Notes: generated by a model not told the origin, from the letters alone. A stretch of DNA of 64,000 nucleotides from Oikopleura dioica (GCA_907165135.1 OU015566.1:3412501-3476500), one strand, 5' to 3'; shown: positions 31,201 through 44,440, numbered from the stretch's first letter. Numbers and translations: made by a program.

Positions 31201-32112
31201 TGATAATTTTCGACCTAAAATTCGAGTTTTTATTCAGAAGAAACTCATTTTATGAAAAATAAGGGCAATCATGATTATAAAAAGTTATTATGGTTATTAT
31301 TTGAATTATTATTTTAAAAATATACCGTGGTTTTCCATTTTAAGAGCGTTTTTTGGATGACAGGTCTCGCTCAAATCGCTCTTAGATTGGAAATTTTTCA
31401 ATCAAGGTAGGATGACAGTGGGATTTTTAATTTTTGTGACAACCTTGTGTTCTGTAATTAAAAAAAGATCCGATGTTTTCTTGACGATTTCATCGTCGAT
31501 CATGATCATCTGAACATCAAGGAAGAAGATCTCGTGAACAAAGCGAACGAAATCTTCATGAACATGAATCCAGCAATCTTCAAGCGCTATTCGATCAATA
31601 CTGGGCTGATCAAGGAAGAAGAATTCGAAGCAGCTGTTGAAGATTTTGAGGATTTGGATGTTTTGTGTGCTGGAGAAAGAAGACGAGGAAGAGCTGGTCG
31701 AGCATTTTCTGGCGCTTCAAATCGATGAAACACGATCCGCGACCCCGATGGAGATTGAAGAAGAACCTCAAGTTCAAGAGATAGAGACCCTGCGAAGCCT
31801 TCGACTTCAAAATAGCCAGAAAAGCAGTCAAAGATTACAAAATTTTTTAATAAATGATTCACTGTAAGTCTGAAAATTTTTTGAAAAAAAAATCTTCAAA
31901 ACCGCTCTTAAACTGGAATTTTGGAAGATGACAACATTTTCAAAATATAGGCAAAAACGCTCTTAAAGTGGGCGCTCTTAAAATGGAAAACCACGGTATT
32001 ATTAATTTAACAGGTGATAATTTTTTTTGCAATAATGATGACTTTTTTTTAAATAAAATGAGTTTATTATGAATAAAAACTGGAATTTTAGGTCGAAAAT
32101 TATAATCATTGA
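31201..32112. mobile_element. Nested pair of inverted repeats
   Basis: Outer arms: ATGATAATTTTCGACCTAAA near 31,201 and its reversed counterpart (TTTAGGTCGAAAATTATAATC) near 32,090-32,112, about 60 bases each. Inner arms: TACCGTGGTTTTCCATTTTA (31,323 on) and TAAAATGGAAAACCACGGTA (ending near 32,001), about 30 bases with further imperfect pairing (AAGAGCG/CGCTCTT). The inner element of about 680 bases encloses a protein-like open frame. Confidence 0.7.
31466..31866 (+). pseudogene. Gene fragment inside the TIR element
   Basis: An open frame reads FIVDHDHLNIKEEDL and MNMNPAIFKRYSIN, then continues in a second frame rich in Glu. It is acidic and calcium-binding-like in style but matches no full EF-hand loop. 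With no start, no stop-bounded structure and TIRs on both sides, it looks like a captured exon. Confidence 0.35.
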
Positions 32113-32119
32113 GGTCATT

Positions 32120-33700
32120 TTTGTTGATAAGTTTGACTTCAGATTTGTTAATCCTTAAAAATGGCACCTTTTCGGGGAATATATAATCCGTACAGGAAGA
32201 AAATTGATCTAAAAATTGAGAAAAATGAGCTCTCGGTTTTTCTTGGGCTAGCCCGGCTAGGTCATGTTCAAAGGCTTCGCACTTTAGATAAGGAAGTGAA
32301 CTGGAAATCATCTTTCTTCTTATCAGTCGACCGGTGAGAAGGCACCAGCGATGAATAGGCTGTTCGCACCTCTAGAATTGAGTAGGCACAGATTTCATTT
32401 CATGTTCAAAGATGATAACTTATCATTGATAAGAAGGATTTGCTCATCGTTTGGCTGGTAAGAAAAATAAAAGTCCAGAGGATTTCTCTGAGTATTTGAG
32501 TTCAAAACCAGGATCTTTGAAGCTCATGCTCTTAAAATTCGAGAGCGCTGGATCACTTCTCACTTCACTTAAAACCCTCAAGATTACAGCATTCTGACAA
32601 AGCACGTTATTTTCATACTTTCCGAGAAACCCCTATTCTTTCAAAAATTGACCTTGGAAAATGAAAAAAGGAACGTGAAGCTGAAAATGTGACAAGAGAA
32701 ACGGGAGGGAATGAGAATAGAACGCGCAGCTGCAGTTTAAATTTGCACGTGCGAGAATTCTAGAGCGCGCGCGGGCACAGACGGATCCATCAAATTTATT
32801 CAAGAGCTTGTTTCACGCTTCTCTAGAATTTTTTTTACATTGAACTTTCAAGGCAAAAATGATTCGTTTTTAGTCAGGTTTTTTAGTCAAAAAACGTCTC
32901 TTTTGCCTCGAAAAATCGTTTTGTGAGTAGTAAAATAGTCATTTTATATGTTAAAATGAGTAAAAGAGACGTGAAATTGTCTCTTCTGACATATTTAAAA
33001 AAAATTCGAGTGAAATTGTGATTTTGGAAGCTCAAGAATCTATTTTTGGCTCAAAAATAGCCAAGAAAAATGATACGTAAGAACAAGCAATTTAGCGAAT
33101 TGAAACTGAATCACCAATTTTCCGAAAATTACCAACTTAATCACGCACTTGAGAACAACGTCAAATGATTATGGATAAGTGCCAACTCAAGTCACCGCAA
33201 GAATTTCAATGTTTACTGCGTAGAACCTGCTTGTTCAGCTATTTCCGAGCGTAGATGAAAAAATTCTACGCTCAAGTCTTTAACACGTTTTTGAAGATGA
33301 GTTCTAGACTCTTAGACTCCGCGATTTCAAGTGTTTGGTAGGGCGAGAAAGTCGTTATGTACTTCACTGACCGTTTTCAGATTCGGTTTCAGAAAAAAAT
33401 AATTTTAGATAAAAAAAATTTCTTTTCGTTAAAAAATGGTGACAGTCGATTGAATATTGTTGCCTTTGAATTTGTTAAATATTATTTTTTTAAATAAATA
33501 TTATAGAAAAAAACTGTAAAATCACCAATTTTTTGGCAAAAATTCTTTTAAAATTGCTTAAATGATCGAAATAATTCGACAAAAATTGCTGCGCGGAAAT
33601 TACAAAACAATTTCAAGTTCCACGAAGCGATTCACTTTCGCCTAACTGCTGCTGCCACCACTTTTCAGAAGATTATCATCCGCAGTGCCGCGGGCCCTGC
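32120..33700. other. Non-coding upstream region of the TSP1-repeat gene
   Basis: AT-rich, with no exon supported. A GC-rich GCCGCGGGCCCTGCTCC block at about 33,684-33,703 precedes the TATA box and may be promoter sequence. Confidence 0.4.
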
Positions 33701-33712
33701 TCCACCAAGTTC

Positions 33713-33719
33713 CATATAA
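33713..33719 (+). promoter_or_regulatory. TATA box
   Basis: CATATAAAA just upstream of a short 5' exon ending at a GTAAG donor near 33,761. The next exon carries the start codon at 34,004. An ATG at 33,722 lies too close to the TATA box to be in the transcript. Confidence 0.5.
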
Positions 33720-34003
33720 AAATGCCCGCTCGCGTCTTTCAACTTACATTTTTCCCATTTGGTAAGTTTTTTTTTGCGATTTTTGGTGAAAAAATTGATG
33801 ATGCGGCAGTTTCCAGAAAATCAGAGAAAAATTTGATAAATTTTTACAAGAGAAAAAAATTAAATAAAAAAATTAGAAATAAAATATTTTTAATAATAAA
33901 TTGACAAAATCATCAATTTGACGTGATTTTTTAATTAATTTCGCATTTTCTAACTTATTTTTCAGATTGACTTGAATCTCACAAAGGAGATTTCCTGTCA
34001 ACA

Positions 34004-37000
34004 ATGGTCAAACCTGTGTCTTTTCTTCTGGCTTCGGCCTCGGCAATGAACGCGAATCAGTGGTGGACCGGCGGTGCCATCAATCCCCAGCCAGCTGCGC
34101 CAAAGGCTCAGCCTAGTGCCAAGCCACTCTGGCTTCCATGGGGCGCCTGGTCTAGCTGCCGCGGTGTCTGTGGCTCTGGAGTGAGCAACCGACTCCGAAG
34201 ATGTCTCAACGGCGTCGCTGGCGTTGACTGCGAAGGCGACTCCCTCGACTCGCGCGCCTGTAACAACCCAGTCGACGACACCTGCTCCTACTGGTCCGGA
34301 TGGGGACAGTGGGAGAGCTGGGCCTGCGTTGAAAACCAGCCCAACAAGCTCCGACGCGTCAAGACTAGAACTTGCTTTGGAAGAAGCACAGACCAATGTG
34401 TGGGATCTACGACTATTGAAGAATTTGATGTAAGTTATCAAAAGAAAAATGAAATTTGTTATATAATAATATATGATAATATACTAAAAATAACCAAAAT
34501 CAAATAAGGGTATCACTCTATTAAATCAAAATTTTAGATTTTTCAGTGGGACCCCTAATTTTTTATTTATTTCATTTTATTGAATATTTTTTAGACCGCG
34601 CCAATTCGAACCTACTGCGTGGAAACCAATCAAGCCTCTTGCTGCCCATACAACAACCCACAATGCAACGAGAAAGTCTGCTACATGGAGGGTCAGTGCC
34701 AAGCCAAGGTGATGACTGACCGAACTCCAATCACTCTCCCCTGCTGCGAAGAATACTCCACCTGGACCTCGTGGTCTTCTCCAGTCTACAAACTCGCTGG
34801 AGACGAGTGCAAGGACCAGTCCGTCTACAGAACCCGATACAACGTCTGCAACAAGGCCCAGACCGAAACCCAGGAGCAGACCATCAAAGGACAAGATGGC
34901 CAATACAGTGCCTGGCAAGAGGTCCAATCCTGCGACGGAAAGCAGCTCACCTACGGACCAAACCAAAGCAAGGTCTGGCAGTGCGCTGGAAAGCAGGTCT
35001 CTCGACGAACTCACTCTTGCTACACGGAGGGAGTCCACACCGTCGACAAATACGGCAACGCTCTTGATTTCACTCGAGTTGATGCTTGCGGTCAAAATGC
35101 TCAGCCACAGTTAAGCGACTGGGACATCGATGATGCTTCCTGCGCTGCTGTCTGCCGAGGCTCCGGAGTTTTCCGATACAAGACTCTCATCGACTACTGC
35201 GCTGGTACTCAGACTCCATGCCAGCAGGGCGATGCCACTTGCATGCAAGAATGCGGTACCAACGGCGACTGGCACCTCTGGTCAGCTTGGTCCGGATGCT
35301 CTCGAAACTGCGGCGAGAAAGAAACCCGATACCGAAAGCACAGCTGCGCCCAGTGGAATGGACAAGCCGATCAGGTTGAAGAGCGAGCTTGCGGATTTGA
35401 CGAAGGATGGGCTGCTTGGGGACAGTGGGATGCTACCTGTGCTACTTCCTACCCAGACGCCTGTGCTGACACTTTCACCAAGCGAGTTCGAACTTCTCGA
35501 TGTGGAGTTATGGACGCCGCTGGAAACTTCGTCTACGAAGATTCCCAGAGCTCTATCTGCCAGAAACCAGTCATGCCCGCCCCAACTGAGATCGTCGGTC
35601 AGTGCTCTGCTCAATGCCACGACACTCGAAACGGGATCTACTCCTTCCGAAACATCCAATACGTCAATGCTTGTGGACAACTCGTCGATCAGAAGACTGA
35701 GCAGTGCAATGTCCCAGCTTGCTGCGAGCTCGGATGGTCCGACTGGTCCGATTGCACTTGCGCTGGATTGAGAACTCGATCCGAAGTCTGGATCTGCCCC
35801 AACAAGCAGCCCGAGCCCACCGGAAAGGTCGAGTCCGATAGCTGCCAGGTCCCAACTCTCCCACTCCAGCCATGGAGCAACTGGAGCAGCTGTGAAGCTG
35901 ATGTCTGCACCAAGCAATCTTCTCGATTCCGATGCCCAGTCTGCGCTGATAATGCCAACGATCCTACTTGCACTATCGGCATTTCCGGTGCCCGCCAACA
36001 GCCCGAATACGAATACGCTGAGTGCCCAGCCAAGACCGCTTACACTTGTGATCCATGCTACACCGTCTGCGGAAACGGTCAACAAAAATGCTACCAGAAG
36101 GATCTCTGCACCAACATGCTCGTCCCTGGAACCGAGACCATGGTCGCCTGCCAATCCACTTACAGCTGTGTCCCCGAGGAGACTACTACCGGATGCATCC
36201 ACAACTACAATAATCCCAAATGCCCAGGAACCGAATTTTTCAAGCGAAGCGCCTGCGTCGACAAGAACTATGAATGCTCTGCCGAGCAGTCTTGGCAATT
36301 GCCATGCGGTCCAACTGAGCTTCCAGAAGCTGTCTTCGGCCAGTGGTCTGCCTGTGACCCCGCAACTTGCACTCAGCGACGATCTGTCACTTACGAATGT
36401 AACCCAGCTGACAACTACGAAGAAGAACAGGCTTGCAAGCCGTATGCTCAGCGAAACTGGAGCGCCCCAGGCGAGTGCCTCGCTTCTGACGCAACTTCTC
36501 CACGATTCTACTACAATGGCGAGACTCTTCCATGCTCAGGTGCCCGAAAGCAAGTCCTTCCACCAATGTGCCCAGGCGAAGTCGAAGAGGTCCGATTCAT
36601 CCCATGTGGTCTTGAAATCGAGCTTGATCAATACAACAATCTTGACAGCGAAACTTGCCTTGACAACGTCCCTCAGTACGTCGACTGCATGAGAGACGAT
36701 ATGGGCGAGTGCATCTTCCCCGCTACTCGATCTCAGGAAGAAGCTTGCCAGACCGGAATCTTCGAAGATGTCGTTTCCATCATCCGACAGCCAGTTTGTC
36801 CAAAATGGTCTGCCATCCAGTGCTCCAAGACCGTCGTTCTTCCAAAGAACTGCATCGAGTGCGAAAGAAACTGGAGCCCATTCGGAGCTTGCTCTGACGA
36901 GTGCAAGCTTGGCTACCAATACCGAGAGGAAATCGAGACCTGTAAGAATGAGTTCTTGCCCGATCAAGCTGGACAGACCCGACTTACTGGAAACCGACAG

Positions 37001-39603
37001 TGGCAACAGTGTGGACCATCTAACCCAACTTCCTACACCGAAGAAGGAGAATGTCTTTCTTCTGGCTACTGCAGCAAGTGTTCCAACACTGGTGCTGGCT
37101 TGAAGACCGTCACTACCTGGGACGAGTACCCAACCCTCCCACAATGCGGTCGATTCAACATCCGAACTGAGCAAGTCGCCTGCCAGCTTCCACAATGCCC
37201 ACAATGGCGAGAAGAGCAGTTCCCAACTTGCGCCGTTTGTGACGTTTCCGTCTCTCGAAACCGACAGTGCATCAAGCCACTTGGCGCTGAAATGTGCGAC
37301 TGCCTCGATACTCCTTTCGAATCCGAGCGATTCTGCCCAGTTGTTGCTTCCTGGAGCGAGTGGAGCGCATTCGGTCCATGCTCCCGATCTTGCGAAGAAG
37401 GTGAGATGACCCGAACTCGAACCAACATCTGTGACAGCAGCCAGGTTGAGACCAACACTGTCAAGTGCACTCCTGAGCCAACTCCCTTCCTCCCCGCTGG
37501 ATTCACTCAATGCACAAGCAACCGATGCGTCGTCGGTAAACACATGCCAATTGAGAAGAACGCTTGCGGACAAATCCGATACGGAGCTGAACAAATCTGC
37601 TTCGAACCGACTGACCTTGCTATCACTCGAACTGCTACCGGCGGCTGCATGATGAGCCCCACTGAGCCCGCTCAAGCTTGCCAGACTGGTGTCCAAGTTT
37701 TCATCGTCCGAAACGAGTGCGCCGACCTCGCCAGCCAGTACCCACAATTCGCTGACAAATACGACTACGAGCAGTGCACTGTTGCTCCAATTGAGCCAAC
37801 TCCATGGAGCCAGTGGGCCCCATGCCAGAAATCTTGCTTGAACTCTGGCGAAGCCCAGGAGATCACCACTTCTCAGCGATACGACCAGTGCGGCAAATTG
37901 GAGATCCGAGAACAGCTTTGCACCGTTCCTTCTTGCGCTGCATGGTCTGGCTTCCAGGTCACCGCCAAATGCTCATGCAACAACCCAGGATCCGCCGTTG
38001 TCGAGCGATTCTGCATTGACGGAAACGGTAACCCAGCTGTTGGATGCGTCGGTGAGAGCCGATTCCAGATCCCCTGCGGTGTTGGCACCTCCAACATTCT
38101 CGTCAACCCTACTCAATACAACTTGCCACAGCCTTCCCCAGCTGAGATGGCTGCCATCCAGAACCTCGACCTTGGATCTTGGACTCAGAACCCAGGAACC
38201 TGGACTGGATTCAGCGGATGCGTCAAGACCTGTGACGTTTCCGGCCTCTGCGGCAGCGAGTACCGATCCCGAGAGCCATTCTGCACTGACAGTGACGGAA
38301 ACACCGTCAAATACGCTCGAATCGAAGACTCCCGCCCTTGTCCATGCCAAAAGGGAGAATGGCGAGTCACTGGCGACTCTTGCAGCTCGCTCAGCCCAAT
38401 GTCCTGCCCTGGCGTCCGAACCGTCACCAAGACTCACTCTTGCACCGGTGATGTTGTCCAAGAGCCAGCTGGTCAGTGTGGTACTCAAGGCCAATGGGGA
38501 GCCTGGTCTGCCTTCACCCAGTGCTCGACCGAGTGCAACATCAATAACCGAACTCCAGTCAAAACTCGACAGCGATCGTGGACTTGCGCCGGCGAGAAGG
38601 CCGATGAAGTCGAGACTGTTGCTTGCCCAACACCAACCTGTCCCTACTTCGGCGCCTGGTCCAGCTGGTCTGCTTGCACTGTCTCTTGCGGACTCGGTCA
38701 GAAGACCCGAACTCGATACTGCCACGGTGGTCCAGTCGGTTCCGGATTCTGCATCGGTGGTTCTGACAATCTCCTTGGAGACGAAACTGTCAGCTGCGAC
38801 ATGGTAAGATTGAGTTTTCCTTCCTCATATTAACTTTTAAATCAAGGGTGATTGCTGCGAATGGGACTGGTCCGGATGGACTGGCTGCTGTAACGCCGGA
38901 ATGACCAACAAGCGACTCCGATTCCGAGGAAACAACTGCGGACAAGATGTCGAAGAGATCCAGAAGGATTGCGAAGCTGACAAGATCAACCCAGGGTAAG
39001 AGACTTTTTCCAATTTTCAAAAGCCTTATGATTTATTTCAGACAAACCTACCCATCCTGCTCTGTCTTCCAGCAATCGAGTCTCCAGATGGTCAGAAACG
39101 GTGGCTCCCTCACTTGGTTCAAATACGACGACAGCCAAATCGTTGACTTCCTCAACCCCGACAAGAAGCGAAACGTCGTCTACCAAGACTACAAATACAA
39201 CGAAGATCCACTCACCCACAAGGTCATCAGCCAGGCTGAAGTGATCAACAAGGCTCCAGTCAACTATGCTCCAGTTAACGTTGCTCCAGTCAACATTGCT
39301 CCAGCTCCAGTTGCTCCCAACATGGTCTACACTCCAGTCAACCAGTCGGTCAAGGCTCAGCCAGCCTTCAACCCAGTGATGCCAGAGCCAGTCGCCCAGC
39401 CTAGCACGAACATCTTCTCCAACATGTTCCAGGCTCCAGTCGCCCAAGCTCCAGTCGCCCAAGAGCCAGTTGCCGCCCCAAAAGTCCAGGAGCCAGTTTC
39501 AAGCCCATTCAGCAACCCTTTCAGCTTCCTCCTCAGCGACAACACCGCCTTCAAGACCGGCAACAACAACGACATGACCCCAATGACTGGTCACAACAAC
39601 TAA
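34004..39603 (+). CDS. Thrombospondin type-1 repeat secreted protein, house-protein candidate
   Basis: Coding exons 34004-34429, 34595-38803, 38847-38995 and 39042-39603 close in phase and give 1,781 residues, preceded by a 5' untranslated exon. A signal peptide (MVKPVSFLLASASA) precedes about 14 divergent TSP1-like repeats, for example WGAWSSCRGVCGSG, WSAWSGCSRNCGEKETRYRK and WSSWSACTVSCGLGQKTRTR. Cysteines are very dense. The C-terminus is a Val/Pro/Ala-rich run of APVN-type repeats. Codon use is extreme: Arg is nearly always CGA, Gly mostly GGA, and Ala, Ser and Val mostly end in C or T, unlike neighbours. That and the TATA promoter suggest very high expression. In a larvacean such a protein could be an extracellular house component, but this is inference and no oikosin match is claimed. 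Confidence 0.75.
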
Positions 39604-39918
39604 CTTCTGACTTCACTTAAAAAACAACTAGCAGCTTGCTTATTGCTTGATTGCCAATTTCATTTCATCCTGCCTATATATGTATTTTAACAAAGCTTAC
39701 CGCTCATCCAATTGACTCCCAAAGCATATGTAAAATGTGCGCTAACAATTTTTCCTCGGGTTAAATATTTCTTTTTTCAATTTCTGCTTGATTTATTTCT
39801 GCCTGAAGAACAATAAAAAACCCATTGAAACAACGAAAAACATGTTTATTACTAATAAACTACTAAAATGACTATTTTTAGAGGCCAAATAAGTTATTTA
39901 TTAAAACTTAGATAAGAT

Positions 39919-41472
39919 TCAATTTTTGATAAATGAACTTTGATAATATTTCTTCAGAAGATTTTTTGACGACATCATATTCAAAGCTCGGACAGCTAGG
40001 CAGCTTGCTGAGTGCTTTTGGTTCGATAATGAGCAGTTTTTCGGGTGCCACGGGTGGACGATGTCCACGACATTTCCTCGGAAGAACTCGATCTTTAGAT
40101 TTCGTCAGAGTGGTCGATCTTTACAATCTACCTTTGATTTCAATATTTCTTCAGCAAAGAGAACATCTTCTCCTCCCCATCCAGTCAGATTCAAATTGAA
40201 ACCAGGCGTTTGAAGATAAGTTTGCTTTGTCATCGCGACCATTCCATAAGCAGTCGATCTCCAGTAGCCTTGATTCTCCGCGATTATTTTTCTTTCTTCG
40301 AAGGATTGTTCATACTCACTGAAAATTGTTATTTGTCAATTTGGGCGGTAAAACCTGAAAATGATTGGGAAGAAAATTCGATTTTCAGCACTAAAGCTTC
40401 TGACAACTTGAATCGCATTTTCGTTGAGAATCAAGTCCACATCGCAGATGAAGAAAAGATCGGATAATTCAAGAGTGTCGATTCCTTTCGAAATACATTC
40501 TTTTAAAATGTTCCTTTTTTTGCTTTTTTTCTTAAATTTTCTGAGAAGACGAACATTTCCTGCGCGGCTGAAAGGCTCTAGTTTGCAAGGTACGATTTTG
40601 ATGATTCCAGAGTTAAGGAAGGGGTGATAGTTTTTCTCAAGAAAAAGTTGAGTTGATTCAAGGGAATCTTCGTGAATCGCAAGCGTCAGTTTCACAGTTT
40701 GATTCTGTCGCATTTTTTCAAAGTTCTTCAAAAATCTTCAAAAAAATAAGCTAATTGTTACGTTCTTTCCATTACCTCGAGAAAGTTGAGCTTCTTCCTT
40801 TGAGTGGTAGAATTAGATTGACAATATTTCTGTCATGTGAAAAGCGATTTTCTCCAATCTTCAGCGTTAGTTCCTCTTTTTCGCGAACAAAAGCAAATTT
40901 CTCCAATTTCTAGTTCTGAAGTCAACAACGATTTTCAACCAATACTATCGAACCTGGTACAAATATTCATTGCTTTCTCCTTTTCTTATCAAGCTGTTTC
41001 TTCCATAAAGCACTGTCACCGTTCTCGTTTCGTTCGAAAAATCTTCCATCAAATCATGAACCAACGGATTTGTCTTCATCACCAGCGGGCCTTCGAAATG
41101 ACATTGCTTTTCCCACTGAGTATGGACGTTCAAAACGGCGAAAAAGGTCTCTCCGTTTGCTTCTTTCAAATCATCAAAGCCAAATCTCGAATTGTCGACG
41201 ATTGAAATATGTTTCTGTAGCTTCTCTATTTCTCGACGAAAATCTTCGATAGAAAAGCTGACCGTGATTTCCGTCGTTTTTCTGACATTGGCAAGTCGGA
41301 AATTTTCACCGATCAGAAATCCCAAAAGCGCCCAGTAAGCAATTTGGAAGATTTTTCTCGCCGTCAGAACAATCAGGCTGATTCGATATTTCTCAAAAGA
41401 GCAGCTTCGCTTTTCTTTTATCCAGTCATCTCTTTTTAAATAAACTTTTTTCGAGTCTTTTTGATTTGACAA
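39919..41472 (-). CDS. Type II membrane glycosyltransferase, chondroitin GalNAc-transferase-like (copy A)
   Basis: Exons about 41472-40954, 40909-40776, 40735-40355, 40318-40132 and 40092-39919 close in frame (about 464 residues). The start codon is not settled: the frame is open from before 41,472 with no in-frame ATG. A membrane anchor (IAYWALLGFLIG) leads to a stem and a catalytic region with PFSRAGNV, the DxD metal motif in FFICDVDLIL, and GWGGEDVLFAEE. These are the signatures of the CHGN/beta4-GalT-related fold, Golgi enzymes that use UDP-sugars. The acceptor is unknown. A close paralogue lies at 48,457-49,990 on the other strand. Confidence 0.75.
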
Positions 41473-42041
41473 AAAATAATTGCTAATAAAAACGCTTTCC
41501 TTGATTATTGTTATTTTCTTCCATGGGCGGCTCTTCTGAAAATTTTTAAATTGATAAAAATAAACTCGAAGGAGATTTTGTTAGTTTCCTAGCAAACACT
41601 CGTTTTCCCTTTACAATCATTCCTTTAGATTAGTTTTTTACCCAAGGTCGCTTCATAATGTCCCGAAAATTGTGATGGATTCATGATGTAGGAAGGCAAT
41701 GTTATAAATAACGTCTCCTTTTATTTTTGAGTTTTTTATTTACCTTTTCAAATTATCGTTTTTCTCGTGAAAAAATATTATTGTCAAAAAATTGTCGTGA
41801 TTCAGTAAAAACTCATTATAACGATGAGTTGTCTGACTTTTGCAAATAATTATTATTTATTTTTTGCACACCTGCGAAAATCAAAAACAAGGCGACGCAG
41901 AAAAAATTTCCTTTTTTGGAAATTTGAAATTTGTGAAAATAATTCTTTTGGAAATTCAGACGAAAAATTTTATTTAAAAAAATTATAATGATAATTTTAT
42001 TGCGGCAAGTTTACAGAGCATTTTTTGTTGTACAGACGTTA

Positions 42042-44175
42042 TTATTTGTAAATCTGATTGCCATTATCAAGAAGGATGATTTCCGCTTCTTTTGAGGGAA
42101 TCAACCAGCAATCATGATTTCTCTGGTGGCGCGTTTTGTAGCTCACAATCGTCGTCTGATCATTGAAAGTAAAAATTCCAAGCCGATCGGTCAATTTTTC
42201 CACTGAATAGCTTCCCGGCCGCATGAGCTCTCCGATGAGCCCAGTAAGCAGCCTCGGCTTGGACTCGCCGACTTCAAGAACGCGGAGATTCAGGTCTTTG
42301 TTTTTGAAACCAATGCTGATTTCAAACTTGATCTCGTCGACGACAACATTGAAAAAGTAGAACTTTGCGCCTTTTTTGACTTCTCCGATAGATATTTCTT
42401 CTCTCGGCTTTTTTGAGTCAAAAATTTATGAGCGGTTTTCAAATTTTTTGATCGAAAAATGAGCGGAAAATATTCGCTCGAAAACCGCTCAAATTATCAT
42501 CATGTCTAGAGCCCAGTTCCTTCATACCACACATTTCCCGTCTCTTCATCAAAATAAGGCTCTCCCTTTGTTTCCTTCATTCTCCAGTTTTCTTGACCAA
42601 CTTTTAACTCGTTCTCCCCGAAAACGAAAGTGAACGATTTGAAGAATTCGCGATTCTCGTCCAATTCCGCCGTCACTTTGAATCCAGAAAAGAGATCCTC
42701 GAGTAGAACGACGGAATCCATTCGCAGCTGAAGATCAAAACAAAGGTCAGCGGACTCACCTGAGATGTGGAAATGCGGATCTCCGTAAACAGCACTGAAC
42801 TGCTCGGAACTTGGCGTTTCCACTTGATGGTAAGTAAAATTCGTCTCGATGTAGTCCTTAGCAAAATTCCTGACACAAACTCCCTCGTCCATTCTGTACC
42901 CTGGCATGCATCCACAAATCGGCCCAGCACAAGTCTCCTCACAAAAACTAAACGAGCCACAGTCCAAATCCGAACATTTCGCTTCCGAGCAAATTTTCCG
43001 ACAGACGCCATTTTCCGACTCAAAGCCATCTTTACACGAACAGGTCGCCAAATCGCATCCATTTTCGTCGGAAATTATCGAGCATTTTTCGTTTTCGCTG
43101 CAATAGCAAGTTGCAGCGCTTTTGCTGCAGATTTTCTTGCAGATTTTTCCTTCTAGTTTGTGACCAGCAGGGCAATCCTGAAAATAAAATTTCGATGAAA
43201 AGGAAAGGATAAATTTCTTTTTAATTTTTTAATTGAAATTAAAAATTTTAAATGAAATTTATTTTTTTTTATTTTAGTTTTAAATTTCATATTTTTGATT
43301 CAAAATTAAAATTTTTTGATCTTGAAGTATTAAATTTTTAATTTTTTTTTTCAATTTTACCTTTTGGCATTGACTTCCTTCCCCTTTTCGCGAAAACCCT
43401 TTTCTGCATCTGCATTTCTTCAGGGTGCATTTTCTAAAATCCACCGCCCGGATGCAAATTTCATTCATTCCACAATCGCATCTCGTCTTTTCACATTTGT
43501 AAACGCATTCTCCATTCACTTCTTCTTTCCCCGCCGGGCACTGAAGCTCGCAGCTAGAGCTTTCAAAGTTCCATTTTCCCTTTTCGCAAAGACATTCGAA
43601 TCCAGAACAGCGATTCTGACAGCGAGATTCAGCTGGGCAAGGATTGGCGAGGCACTGGTCCGCGTCGCATTTTTCTGCTGAGATGCAGGTTGAACCGCTT
43701 TTGAAAAATCCTTTCTAGAGGCGGAAAATGAGAAAAACTAGGGCAGGGCGGTTTTTGTTTACCTTGCATTGGCAAACGTACTTGGCACATTTATTGATGC
43801 ACTCTGAGTTCGCCGGACACGCCCACTTATTTTGGCATTGATCTTCATCGCAGTGCAGACCCTTAAGATTGGATTATTGAAAAAGTATTTAAGAGGGTCG
43901 AAATTATAAAGAATGAATTCGCAACAGAATTTATTTTTGTGAAAAAATTAAAAAAAAAATTAAAAATTTATCTTTGAAAATTGAAAAGTGGAGTTAAGAG
44001 TGTCTACACCCTTAATTGTACTCACATGTGTTCTCTGTAAGTCTTCAAACGAAACTGCTTGTTCATCGAAATCCAAAATCGTCACATTCGCGAATCTCAA
44101 ATTTTCTTCCAAAATTGCTGGGTTCGCAAAAATAGAAGTAAAAAATGAAAAAAGAAGTAAAATAAATCTGATCAT
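42042..44175 (-). CDS. Secreted EGF/TIL-type Cys-rich protein with ITIH C-terminal domain
   Basis: Five exons (44175-44026, 43861-43763, 43714-43361, 43177-42533, 42416-42042) close at phase 0 and give 540 residues. After the signal peptide (MIRFILLLFSFFTSIFA) come several Cys-rich modules (CDEDQCQNKWACPANSEC, CDCGMNEICI, CGCMPGYRMDEGVC). Then SAVYGDPHFHISGESADLCF and LLTGLIGELMRPGSY match the C-terminal domain of inter-alpha-trypsin inhibitor heavy chains, ending RNHDCWLIP. The von Willebrand A and VIT domains normally before it are absent. The last intron (42,417-42,532) is AT-rich and holds a TGAGCGG hairpin. It is probably an extracellular matrix protein. Confidence 0.75.
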
Positions 44176-44369
44176 AATTGAATCTCAATCTGAACGGCCA
44201 TCAACTGAATTGCCTTTTTTCAAAAATGGATAGTCAGACGGATTCATTAAATTCACGTTGCGTGGAGGAAAACCGCCGAATTTGCATCCGGCGATTCTCA
44301 GTGACAGGTTTTGGAGACGCTTTTTAGAACTCAAGACTGTATCCCTGAACTCCAGCGCCCGTGGAGAAA

Positions 44370-44440
44370 AGCTGAGTCAGGGTCATGAAAAAGCCTTTCT
44401 GCCGGAAAAAAGCTTTTTCAGGACCCTGACTCAGGTTTTT
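44370..44440. repeat. Small foldback, CCTGACTCAGG family
   Basis: CTGAGTCAGGGTCATGAAAA at the left faces TTTTTCAGGACCCTGACTCAG at the right. The inner arms match those in the elements at 14,794 and 17,886. Confidence 0.65.

Noticed and set aside
31466-31728. A true EF-hand gene in the nested TIR element
   Set aside because: The DHDHLNIKEEDL stretch lacks the required residues at loop positions 5 and 12, and there is no start codon or complete exon structure.
34577-37747. Long open frames on the minus strand and in other plus-strand frames across the TSP1-repeat gene (up to 403 codons)
   Set aside because: They mirror the biased codons and Cys repeats of the real gene, contain no domain, and the plus-strand frame has clear TSP1 motifs and splice sites.
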